From assembly GCF_018603435.1 (NCBI RefSeq), contig NZ_CP075682.1, forward strand, positions 2,232,001 through 2,296,000: 64,000 nt of DNA, read 5' to 3'. The notes beneath the pieces were generated by a model. That model was not told where the DNA came from and made no database searches. It was given only the letters and a program-made list of their open reading frames with translations. A program made the position numbers and the translations under genes. This stretch comes from Chryseobacterium sp. ZHDP1 (lineage in GTDB: Bacteria > Bacteroidota > Bacteroidia > Flavobacteriales > Weeksellaceae). Below are positions 35,508-42,909 of the stretch, one piece after another (position 1 is the stretch's first letter; each line of letters begins with the position of its first letter).

Positions 35508-36332
35508 ATGAAAAAAATATATTTAATATTTTTATTGCTTTTTTTATCTAATTTTAAATCTCAAGACATTAATAGAGTTAAAATTAGAGATTCTTTAGCA
35601 ACAGCTGTATATGATAATAAAATGAAATTGAGTAATGAGTTAATTACAAATTTTAAAAATTTAGACTATTCAAAACTCAATAAGAAAATCATTAAAGATA
35701 TAGGGTTTAAAAATTTAAAAAGTAAAAATATAATTTTCTATTATAATGGCTATTGTGATCATTATATCGATGACGACCTGTTCTCCATTCATTTTTGTGC
35801 TTACAAGACCATATGCCCCGCATATAACCAAACTCATTTTTGGACAGAGAAAACAATAAAATACATCCTGAGCAAATACAATATTAATTTGATTCCTTAT
35901 TTGGGTTACGTGGATAGTTTTATAACTGACGATAAACCTTACCAGACTTTTGAAGAAAAAATTAAACCGTATTATTATGACAATTCTAAAGATATAATAC
36001 TAACAGCAAAGAAAGAATCTAAAGGATTGTTTATTGAAAAATATAAAAACCCAAATGGAAGTAAAACTGAAGATATCTTACCATTTTATTACTTTTCTAA
36101 CAAAGAAGAAAAAAGTGAGTTAATCTTAAGAAAAATTCAGGGGAAAGCAGAAAATTATCAATCCATATTTATTTCTTTTAAAAATATAAAAGATAAAATT
36201 GTTATTGTTAGATTCAAGTATAATCAAGACGAATCGGGAGAATTTCAAGATAATAAATATAAAGTCTATCAATATAAAAATAAAAAATGGAAAGAAATTC
36301 CCCCCAGAGAAGAGTATAAATCAACTTATTAA
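35508..36332 (+). CDS. Exported protein of unknown function
   Basis: The ATG at 35508 gives 274 residues with a signal peptide (MKKIYLIFLLLFLSNFKSQ). It contains a CDHYIDDDLFSIHFCAYKTICP segment with three cysteines and many aromatic residues. It has no known domain and no T9SS tail. It is flanked by REP-like elements on both sides and is very AT-rich, so recent acquisition is likely. Confidence 0.6.
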   Translation: MKKIYLIFLLLFLSNFKSQDINRVKIRDSLATAVYDNKMKLSNELITNFKNLDYSKLNKKIIKDIGFKNLKSKNIIFYYNGYCDHYIDDDLFSIHFCAYKTICPAYNQTHFWTEKTIKYILSKYNINLIPYLGYVDSFITDDKPYQTFEEKIKPYYYDNSKDIILTAKKESKGLFIEKYKNPNGSKTEDILPFYYFSNKEEKSELILRKIQGKAENYQSIFISFKNIKDKIVIVRFKYNQDESGEFQDNKYKVYQYKNKKWKEIPPREEYKSTY

Positions 36333-36333
36333 A

Positions 36334-36399
36334 CTCGATAGCGCGGATTTGCAATCCGTGATTTACAATATGAAAATTACAAATCCGTGACATCGCGAG
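36334..36399 (+). repeat. REP-like palindromic element, copy 6
   Basis: The outer ends are CTCGATAGCGCGGATTTG and CAAATCCGTGACATCGCGAG. It lies two bases after the stop of the preceding gene and may also end its transcript. Confidence 0.65.
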
Positions 36400-36425
36400 A
36401 ATTACACTGATTTTGTGAAGTTTTT

Positions 36426-37268
36426 TTACAAATAATCTAAAGGACTTTTGACTTTACTTTTGGAAATATCTGTAATATGGGTGTAAATTTCTGTGGTTTT
36501 AATATCATTATGCCCTAAAAGTTCTTTAATTATTCTGATATCTGTACCGTTTTCCAAAAGATGCATTGCGTAAGAATGGCGCAGTGTATGAACAGTTGCG
36601 GGAGAACTGATGTTTGCCTTTTTCAATGAGTTTTTAAATACCTGCTGCACACTTCTTTTTGAGTATTGTTCTGTATTTTGACCTTCAAACAAATACGTTT
36701 TCGGCTGATAGATTTTAAAATAAACTCTCAATAATTCGAGCAATTTGGGAGAGAGGTTTACGAATCTGTCCTTCTTCCCTTTTCCCTGTCTGATTAAAAG
36801 AACAGATTCCTGAGATTTTATATCCGATATTTTCAGTTCCAGAACTTCACTTAATCTCAGACCACACGAATAGATTGTAGTAAGGAGAGCTTTATGCTTT
36901 ATATTCTCGGTACATTCAAGGATCTTTTTTACTTCGTTGCGGGTAAGAAATTTAGGCAACTTTGTTTCTCTTCTTTTAGGATACAGATGTTTAAGATTGA
37001 TATCCTTACCAAATAATAATTTGTAAAATTTAGCAATACTCGAAAGAATAATGCTTTGATGCGATGCAGAAATATGATGTTTATTAATTTTCCAAAAGAT
37101 AAATTTTTCAACATCTTCTAAAGAAATATCAAGCGGATCTGTATACTTTTGAGAAGCCATACTCAAAAAATTCTGAAGAGCACTTGAATAGTTTTTTACA
37201 GACGATGAACTGTATCTTTGAATAATTAATTTCTCTTTGTAAGAATTTACAAGCGAAATAATTTCCAT
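36426..37268 (-). CDS. Tyrosine recombinase/integrase
   Basis: The ATG ending at 37268 gives 280 residues. All catalytic residues are visible: Arg138 (CGLRLSEV), His227 and Arg230 (HTLRHSYA), His253 (LLGHNDIKTT) and Tyr262 (EIYTH). The N-terminal 100 residues are the SAM-like core-binding domain. The C-terminus ends KSPLDYL, like integron integrases and related Bacteroidota recombinases, but the extra domain of true IntI proteins is missing. It is divergent from the gene at 37483, which is followed by an attC-like element. Confidence 0.9.
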   Translation of the reverse strand: MEIISLVNSYKEKLIIQRYSSSSVKNYSSALQNFLSMASQKYTDPLDISLEDVEKFIFWKINKHHISASHQSIILSSIAKFYKLLFGKDINLKHLYPKRRETKLPKFLTRNEVKKILECTENIKHKALLTTIYSCGLRLSEVLELKISDIKSQESVLLIRQGKGKKDRFVNLSPKLLELLRVYFKIYQPKTYLFEGQNTEQYSKRSVQQVFKNSLKKANISSPATVHTLRHSYAMHLLENGTDIRIIKELLGHNDIKTTEIYTHITDISKSKVKSPLDYL

Positions 37269-37482
37269 GGTTAAGTTTTCATCAAATATATAAAACTTCA
37301 CCCATACAAAAAAAATAAAACCTCAGAAAAATACACTTTACAAGCTTTTAAATCAGCAATTTAACCAATATTATTGTATTGATTATAAAATGAATGGACG
37401 CATGTTATAAATCTTGTATTTGCGCAATGCGTAAATTTAAATGTCAGCGATTATACTAAGACAAACATTAAAATAAAACAAT

Positions 37483-38001
37483 ATGGAAAACTCATTAATC
37501 TTTCAAAATTCACCACAAGTAACAATAGCAACTAACAAGTTTATAAATGTTCCTGTTATTTTAAAATACGAAGACACCAATATGATTGAAGTTATTAAGG
37601 AAGAAGGTATTGGATTTACAACACAAATTCCAATATACCATCAAGACGGGACTTATTTAGCTAAAGTAAAAGGAACTAGAATGTACTTAACCAAAGACGG
37701 TGAAAAAGCAGGTTTAAAAATTGAAAAGCATCACAATTTGTGGGTATGTACAATGGACAAACAAATCTTGTTTGAGATACAACAACAAACAGGTGATGCT
37801 TTTAAAACGAATGCGGAACTCTATACACCTGATGGCTATTTCGTAAAATGTTCAGCTTCACCATCTCCAAACCTTATTGACACGACTGGAAATGAATTGA
37901 AAATTGGAGGAATATTTATGTCTGGAAATACATTTTTGGGTTGCCAAATTGGGATTTGGCTTAAAAAGAATGGTTCATGCCTAATTGGCGTGAATGGCTA
38001 A
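37483..38001 (+). CDS. Protein of unknown function in a cassette-like position
   Basis: The 172-residue protein has no signal peptide. It is beta-rich, with VPVILKYEDTNMIEVIKEE, then FTTQIPIYHQDGTYLAKVKGTRMYLT. This pattern recalls a widespread family found in scattered bacteria, without a known function. It lies just downstream of, and divergent from, the recombinase gene and is followed by an attC-like element. That is the position of a first cassette. Confidence 0.5.
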   Translation: MENSLIFQNSPQVTIATNKFINVPVILKYEDTNMIEVIKEEGIGFTTQIPIYHQDGTYLAKVKGTRMYLTKDGEKAGLKIEKHHNLWVCTMDKQILFEIQQQTGDAFKTNAELYTPDGYFVKCSASPSPNLIDTTGNELKIGGIFMSGNTFLGCQIGIWLKKNGSCLIGVNG

Positions 38002-38029
38002 TCACTTCACTTGACAAAAAATTACGACG

Positions 38030-38153
38030 CTTAGGTAATATGGTGACTGACGTACTTCTGAGAAAAATTTGAGCAGAGCTCAATCTCAGTAGTTCTATTA
38101 AACTTTACTACAAAAAAATTCTCCACCTTCGTAAAGTCACCGAAACGTTATGC
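38030..38153 (+). other. Possible attC-like cassette end
   Basis: GGTGACT (38042-38048) and AGTCACC (38135-38141) are perfect inverses. CCACCTTCG at 38123-38131 and ACGTTAT at 38145-38151 repeat the end seen at 31759-31786. Confidence 0.4.
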
Positions 38154-38195
38154 TCAATGCTTAAGAATAAGAACACCAAAAAAAATCAGATAATT

Positions 38196-38294
38196 ATGTC
38201 AAACATCAAAATAACGCTTATTGCCACCCTGTTGACATTGACTGGGATGGTATATGGACAAGACAACCCGATAGCGCGGATTTGCAATCCGTGA
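38196..38294 (+). pseudogene. Exported protein gene cut by a REP-like element
   Basis: The frame encodes a complete signal peptide (MSNIKITLIATLLTLTGMVY, then GQDN) and then runs into REP-like copy 7, where it reads PIARICNP and stops. Only 24 native residues remain. Confidence 0.6.
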
Positions 38295-38344
38295 TTTTAA
38301 TTTCCATATTGTAAAAGCATGGATTATAAATCCGCGACATCGGG
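38267..38344 (+). repeat. REP-like palindromic element, copy 7
   Basis: The ends CCCGATAGCGCGGATTTG and AAATCCGCGACATCGGG are near-perfect inverses. It interrupts the secreted-protein fragment on the left and ends 2 bases before the stop of XRE module 3. Confidence 0.72.
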
Positions 38345-38345
38345 A

Positions 38346-38603
38346 TTATTTATCCAATTCGGAATAATACTCTTCAAAATCAAAAACAATATCAAATAAT
38401 TCTTTTGGATGTATTCTTAATCCGGTAGCAATTTCAATGAAAGTACTGAGCTGACAATCGATTTTGTTATTGGCAACATCACTAATTCTTGCCGCTGTAA
38501 CATTGCACTTTTCAGAAATCTTAGAATATGGAATCTCTCCTTTTATTTCTTTTATTTTTTCTGAAACCAGTTTTTTGATTTCATCGGTCTTAAATTCATT
38601 CAT
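38346..38603 (-). CDS. XRE-family repressor, module 3
   Basis: The 85-residue protein has an XRE helix-turn-helix (IPYSKISEKCNVTAARISDVANNKID) and ends RIHPKELFDIVFDFEEYYSELDK. It is divergent from SymE-like gene 3. The C-terminal HPKELFD motif links it to the other module repressors. Confidence 0.82.
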   Translation of the reverse strand: MNEFKTDEIKKLVSEKIKEIKGEIPYSKISEKCNVTAARISDVANNKIDCQLSTFIEIATGLRIHPKELFDIVFDFEEYYSELDK

Positions 38604-38643
38604 AACTGCACTCTTTTGTGCAAATTGAAATTATTAGTATAAA

Positions 38644-38667
38644 TTACCATTACTGAATTCGGTAATA
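38644..38667. promoter_or_regulatory. Candidate operator of module 3
   Basis: ATTACC (38644-38649) and GGTAAT (38662-38667) are inverse half-sites. A -7 box TACATTTG for the SymE direction lies at 38684-38691. Confidence 0.4.
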
Positions 38668-38766
38668 CAAAAGTATTTTTATTACATTTGCCGAACAATT
38701 AATTGATTAGAAGAAGTTTATTACGTTTGATGAAATATAAAATCATTAAATGCCGTAATAAATTGC

Positions 38767-38911
38767 TTATTTAGAGATAAAACACAATTTATCATATACC
38801 CTTGGTTTGTATAGGCAGGAAGTTCAGGTATTTTTACAGCTTCCTCCTGTACAGCCAGAAAAATGTAAAAACAAATAACCAAAAACAAATTTATCAGATA
38901 ACAAAAACACC
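38767..38911 (+). promoter_or_regulatory. Conserved structured leader of SymE-like gene 3
   Basis: This is the second copy of the leader at 16534-16681. The hairpin is at 38809-38852. In its right arm AACTTCC is changed to AGCTTCC, which keeps pairing as a G-T pair. The loop sequence has drifted more than the stem. Confidence 0.55.
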
Positions 38912-39091
38912 ATGATGAATTCAAGAAAACTTAAAATCCATTCAAGATTTCAGAAAAGCAGCAACAAACGCATCATCGTTCCGGAAATAAGGCTCAGAGG
39001 AAAATGGCTTGATGAACTGGGTGTCGGAAAAGGAAAAACTATACACATCCAGCAAAAGAAAAAGAAACTCACCATTACTGTTGCGAACTAG
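38912..39091 (+). CDS. SymE-like small protein, module 3
   Basis: The 59-residue protein starts MMNSRKLKIHSRFQKSSNKR and has the IIVPEIRLRGKWLDELGV core followed by GKTIHIQQKKKKLTITVAN. It differs from copy 2 at only a few positions. The stop is followed by the longer 83-bp repeat array. It is an intact copy. Confidence 0.75.
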   Translation: MMNSRKLKIHSRFQKSSNKRIIVPEIRLRGKWLDELGVGKGKTIHIQQKKKKLTITVAN

Positions 39092-39114
39092 CAAAATCTG
39101 AAAAATGCATTTCG

Positions 39115-39432
39115 TTTCCCGCAGACTGCGCGAGACTTCCTGCGTTTGCAGGAAATGTAAAACAGCCCTGTTTGTAAACTCCTGCAACTGCATTTGATTT
39201 CCCGCAGATTGTGCAAGACCTCCGGAGTACTCCGGAAGTTTAAAACAACCTTGTTTGTAATCTCCTGCGACCGTGTTTGGTTTCCCGCAAGTTGCGCAAG
39301 ATCTCCGGAGTACTCCGGAAGTTTAAAACAACCTTGTTTGTAATCTCCTGCGACCGTGTTTGGTTTCCCGCAAGTTGCGCAAGACCTCCGGAGTACTCCG
39401 GAAATCTAAAACAACCTTGTTTGGAACTAACG
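39115..39432 (+). repeat. 83-bp tandem repeat array B (four units)
   Basis: Units start at 39115, 39198, 39281 and 39364 with period 83; the last is shortened. As in array A, unit 1 has the TTCCTGC/GCAGGAA hairpin, and the others have the TCCGGAGTACTCCGGA palindrome. The array ends with the same AACTAACGGAGATGACGATAG junction into a REP-like element. Confidence 0.8.
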
Positions 39433-39440
39433 GAGATGAC

Positions 39441-39512
39441 GATAGCGCGGATTTGTAATCCTTGATTTTACAATATGGAAATTAAAGTCACGGACTGCAA
39501 ATCTGCTATATC
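39441..39512 (+). repeat. REP-like palindromic element, copy 8
   Basis: It starts GATAGCGCGGATTTG like copy 4. Its right end has drifted to AAATCTGCTATATC. It lies at the same position after array B as copy 4 after array A. Confidence 0.6.
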
Positions 39513-39513
39513 G

Positions 39514-39564
39514 GTGAATATTCAGCAGAAGAAAAACAAGATCATCATTACGGTGGATGAATTA
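39514..39564 (+). pseudogene. C-terminal fragment of a SymE-like gene
   Basis: The frame reads VNIQQKKNKIIITVDEL, which is the last 17 residues of SymE-like copies 1 and 4. It abuts REP-like copy 8, so an older SymE copy was split by the elements now between the halves. Confidence 0.65.
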
Positions 39565-39678
39565 TCAATAAAATTCAATTTGAAAAACTGTAATCTTTAT
39601 ACTTTTTGGAGCTAACTTTTGCTTTTTGAAAATTAAAATTCTTATATTTGGCTCCTTATATTAAAAAACTAAATACGG

Positions 39679-40005
39679 ATGAAAATCGAATTAGAAACCC
39701 TACTTTCATTTGAACATGAAAAATTTCCCAAAATTCTGGACATAGATATTGATGAAAATTCCTCCTCCATTGGCGAACTCATTTCAAAAATTCACGAACT
39801 TTTACACATTCCTACTAATTTTGAACTAAAGTGGGAGCATCTGACAGAGAAAATATCGTGTACATATTATTTCATTGAAAAAAAAGAATTTAACGAGTAC
39901 ACTATGATTACGGATCTGGAAGAAAAGATTTCTGGTTTCCCTAAACACGGGCAGGACGGAGCATTACATTTATTTATAGATGGAAGCACAAAACTTGTTA
40001 ATTAA
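39679..40005 (+). CDS. Protein of unknown function
   Basis: This 108-residue acidic protein (MKIELETLLSFEHEKFPKIL) has no signal peptide or membrane helix. It overlaps the dioxygenase gene by 26 bases, so both form an operon. The alternating pattern EISCTYYFIEKKEF and GALHLFIDGST suggests a small alpha/beta fold. No family was recognised. Confidence 0.5.
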   Translation: MKIELETLLSFEHEKFPKILDIDIDENSSSIGELISKIHELLHIPTNFELKWEHLTEKISCTYYFIEKKEFNEYTMITDLEEKISGFPKHGQDGALHLFIDGSTKLVN

Positions 40006-40702
40006 TTACAGATGGAGAGAAGACCTTCTCAATGATCAGGAAATCAAGAAAAATTTACAGCAAGGAAGAAATTTAGTTATAATAAAAGACTTTCCGTTAG
40101 ATGATGAAGAACTGGAAACATTCATCAGCAGATTGGGAATTGCCATAAATGAAAGACGAAATAATAATGGTAAAGCGGTTTTTGATGTAAAAATAGCCCG
40201 TCTTAATAATTTCTTCACATCCATTGCAAATTCTAACTTAGAATTTCCTTTACATACAGATTGTGCCGATTTTGATGTAATTCCGAACGTTATAGGTTTG
40301 CTGTGTGCAGAACCTGCAGATCATAATGAAGGCACCAGTAAGTTTATGTTTCTTCATACGTTACTGGATCATTTACCGCAAGATGAAGTACAGAAACTTT
40401 CAGAAAAAAAATGGAAATTCAGAAATCGGCAGAGAAGTATTTTGCAAATAGAAAATGGAAGGTATACAATCTGTTATGACAGAATTACTATGGAATCCTT
40501 TTCGAAATTAAATCCTGACGAAATTGAAGAATTAAATAAACTGGATGCACTTTTCAAACGTTTTTCCTTTAGCATTAAACTGGAAAAAGGTGATTTAATC
40601 TTATTCAGAAATGATCTGTTGCTACATGGAAGAGAGAAAATTAACATCAACTCCCAAAGACTGCTGAAAAGAATCAGATTCTCAATTGCTAATTTTTCCT
40701 AA
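39980..40702 (+). CDS. Fe(II)/2-oxoglutarate dioxygenase-like (TauD/TfdA type)
   Basis: The 240-residue protein has the HxD motif in FPLHTDCADFD, the distal His in LLLHGREKI, and an Arg in RIRFS that would bind 2-oxoglutarate. The loop PADHNEGTSKFMF is the usual metal-side strand of clavaminate-synthase-like enzymes. Substrate is unknown. It overlaps the small gene upstream. Confidence 0.72.
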   Translation: MEAQNLLINYRWREDLLNDQEIKKNLQQGRNLVIIKDFPLDDEELETFISRLGIAINERRNNNGKAVFDVKIARLNNFFTSIANSNLEFPLHTDCADFDVIPNVIGLLCAEPADHNEGTSKFMFLHTLLDHLPQDEVQKLSEKKWKFRNRQRSILQIENGRYTICYDRITMESFSKLNPDEIEELNKLDALFKRFSFSIKLEKGDLILFRNDLLLHGREKININSQRLLKRIRFSIANFS

Positions 40703-40753
40703 AGAAAATTTTGCTTCCACAATCTTTTAAAAAACTAATAAAATTACAGATCC

Positions 40754-41662
40754 ATGAGTTTTTATTTCACTATCCAATCAGAAAAAGAAATCACGTATAG
40801 ACAATTAATCAACGAGTTACCTCTTGAAAATATAGAATTTGGTCACTTAGAAGACATTGATGATTATATTGGGGAAAATAATTACAAAGCTTTTATTAAA
40901 AACAAATCTACACGCGGCGTAAATTTAAGCCATCGCGAACAAAACTATTCCGTAAGCCTGAATGTAATTGCCAGTGAAACCGATTTTGAAATTGCATTAC
41001 TTATTGTTGAAGCCCTTTCCAAACTTACAGAGGCTGAAATATTACCAGAAGACAGAGAAACTCCTATTGACATAGTTACCTTTAGAAACCATTATGATAA
41101 GAACTGGATAGAAGAAGAAAAATATCTGGGAGTAAGTATTTTCTTAGACAAAATCGGTAATGATGGAGATACGTTAGAAATAGCATGCTGTTATATGAGT
41201 TATCTGGTTGGTCCCGATATTCATAAAAAGCTGGATGCAGGTTACGAGAAATCTTATTACGAAGGGTTAGTAAGCTATATCAGCAGCACACAATTTTGGG
41301 ACAGAGAAAAATACCACATTCCAAGTATTATAAGATTTACAGATAAAGATACGGGTGAAGATAAGGAGCTTGTTCTTTTATACCAAAATGGAAATCAGTT
41401 TTTAAGCAAAGCAGATGAAGTAGTTTTATCAGACGGAGAATCCAGAATTAAAATTCCGTATGATAAAATAAAATTACTGGCAACTGAAAAATTTCATTTA
41501 GTAGATGAGAAACAATATGTGGTGGATGAATTAACGGATGAAGAGTATAAAAGTATTTATCTGAAGGCAGTGGAAATTTCTTCTGTAAATAAGGCTGAAA
41601 ATACAACAAAACCAGAATCTGAAATCAGAACTCCAAAGAAATGGTGGGAATTTTGGAAGTAA
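40754..41662 (+). CDS. Protein of unknown function
   Basis: The 302-residue acidic protein starts MSFYFTIQSEKEITYRQLIN and may be close to DUF4299, but the match is uncertain. It has no membrane segment or signal. Its C-terminus is a linker plus KKWWEFWK, a short aromatic end. It follows the dioxygenase gene by 51 bases. Confidence 0.45.
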   Translation: MSFYFTIQSEKEITYRQLINELPLENIEFGHLEDIDDYIGENNYKAFIKNKSTRGVNLSHREQNYSVSLNVIASETDFEIALLIVEALSKLTEAEILPEDRETPIDIVTFRNHYDKNWIEEEKYLGVSIFLDKIGNDGDTLEIACCYMSYLVGPDIHKKLDAGYEKSYYEGLVSYISSTQFWDREKYHIPSIIRFTDKDTGEDKELVLLYQNGNQFLSKADEVVLSDGESRIKIPYDKIKLLATEKFHLVDEKQYVVDELTDEEYKSIYLKAVEISSVNKAENTTKPESEIRTPKKWWEFWK

Positions 41663-41729
41663 TAACGGGTTGAAATGAAACATTTGTGAAAATTGCTTTA
41701 TATTTTTAGTAAAACAAAAAAACAGGACT

Positions 41730-42224
41730 ATGAATTTCAGACAAATTTTATCAAAACCAGAAAAGAAAATAAAAGTAATTTTAACGTATAGGATTGACGA
41801 ATCTGATATAAGAAATTCTGAATTTGCACATTTTAAAATTGTGGATTTTTCCGACGTTCTTCAAAAAAATAATTATGATCCTTTAAAAGATTCAGAGCTG
41901 AATAAACTTGAATACCTTTCTAAAATGATTATCAGCTCGGAAGATAATATTGTAATTTACAACACAAGATCGAATCTGGAAGATTTTGATACCTTGTCTG
42001 AAATGTTAAAGCCGTACGAATTAATCATCGACAATATTTTAGTACCCAACGAATCCAAAAGAAAACAACAACTTATTGATGGACAGAAAGCGTATAGAGA
42101 GCACAATCGCTGGCTGAATTTTTACCCCGGAGAAATTGAAGAAAATCATAAGTACTTTGAACAGAGAATTAACACCTTAAAAGAAAAGTATAGAAATACT
42201 GAAACAAAAATATCAGAGATCTAA
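41730..42224 (+). CDS. Protein of unknown function
   Basis: The 164-residue protein begins MNFRQILSKPEKKIKVILTY and contains an LIIDNILVPNESKRKQQLIDG segment followed by a basic helical tail. No family was recognised. It is closed by the 35-bp palindrome at 42235, which could end transcription. Confidence 0.45.
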   Translation: MNFRQILSKPEKKIKVILTYRIDESDIRNSEFAHFKIVDFSDVLQKNNYDPLKDSELNKLEYLSKMIISSEDNIVIYNTRSNLEDFDTLSEMLKPYELIIDNILVPNESKRKQQLIDGQKAYREHNRWLNFYPGEIEENHKYFEQRINTLKEKYRNTETKISEI

Positions 42225-42234
42225 ATCCTGATAA

Positions 42235-42269
42235 CCCGATGTCGCGGATTTGAAATCCGCGACATCGGG
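42235..42269 (+). repeat. Minimal REP-like element, copy 9 (perfect palindrome)
   Basis: CCCGATGTCGCGGATTT and AAATCCGCGACATCGGG are perfect 17-base inverses around a single G. It contains only the two ends seen in the longer copies. It sits between the ends of two convergent genes. Confidence 0.8.
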
Positions 42270-42281
42270 TGAAATAATATA

Positions 42282-42500
42282 TCATTTTAAATCCACCAGT
42301 TCAGACAAAGAAACTTCCAAAGCAATAGCCAATTCCAGCAAAGTATAAAGTGTAGGATTTACTTTTCCGTTTTCCAATTTTTCAATTGCCTGTCGGTCTT
42401 TATTACAGGCACGGGCAAAATCCGACTGGCTCCAACCCTTTTGTTCGCGAAGTCTAATAATTCTTTTACCCAATTCTGTCTTTAGCTGTTCTCTGGTCAT
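42282..42500 (-). CDS. XRE-family repressor, module 4
   Basis: The 72-residue protein has an XRE helix-turn-helix (WSQSDFARACNKDRQAIEKLENGKVNP) and ends ALEVSLSELVDLK. It lacks the HPKELFDFDFD tail of module 1. It is divergent from SymE-like gene 4. Confidence 0.85.
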   Translation of the reverse strand: MTREQLKTELGKRIIRLREQKGWSQSDFARACNKDRQAIEKLENGKVNPTLYTLLELAIALEVSLSELVDLK

Positions 42501-42531
42501 AATTCAAATGTCAGCTAATTCGCTTACAAAA

Positions 42532-42594
42532 TTGTCATACAAAAAGTTGACAAATTGATTTTTTTTATATTTTTGTCATATAAAAATACGACAA
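42532..42594. promoter_or_regulatory. Promoter and paired operators of module 4
   Basis: TTGTCA (42532-42537) pairs with TGACAA (42548-42553), and TTGTC (42573-42577) with GACAA (42590-42594). Between them are a -33 TTG (42547-42549) and a -7 box TATTTTTG (42568-42575), spaced 18 bases. Repressor binding would cover the promoter and the start codon. Confidence 0.6.
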
Positions 42595-42773
42595 TGATGA
42601 ATTCAAGAAAACTTAAAATACACTCAAGATTTCAGAAAAGCAGCAACCGACTGATCATCGTTCCGGAAATCCGCCTCAGAGGAAAATGGCTTGATGAACT
42701 GGGCTTCGGAAAAGGAAAAATGGTGAATATTCAGCAAAAGAAAAATAAACTGATTATTACGGTGGATAATTGA
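42594..42773 (+). CDS. SymE-like small protein, module 4
   Basis: I start at the first of two adjacent ATG codons, giving 59 residues. The core IIVPEIRLRGKWLDELGF is present, followed by GKMVNIQQKKNKLIITVDN. It is intact. There is no conserved leader and no tandem repeat array behind it. The start codon overlaps an operator half-site. Confidence 0.75.
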   Translation: MMNSRKLKIHSRFQKSSNRLIIVPEIRLRGKWLDELGFGKGKMVNIQQKKNKLIITVDN

Positions 42774-42909
42774 GCATGCATAAATTCTTAGATCATTATC
42801 ATTTTAATAAACTTTGGAGCACTTTGCCTTTAAAAATGTCTTTCTTTTATTCAAAGGAATACATATATTTGAATCCTTAAATTATTAAAAACCCTTATAT
42901 TATTCAGCC

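Noticed and set aside
36426-37268. True integron integrase (IntI)
   Set aside because: The extra domain between the Arg and the HxxR motifs is missing; only the general fold and the SPLD end agree.
38942-39193. Minus-strand frame antisense to SymE-like gene 3
   Set aside because: It is the reverse of an intact conserved gene and runs into the repeat array.
33596-39432. CRISPR array as an explanation of the tandem repeats
   Set aside because: The 83-base units are contiguous and similar along their whole length, with no variable spacers, and no cas gene is present.
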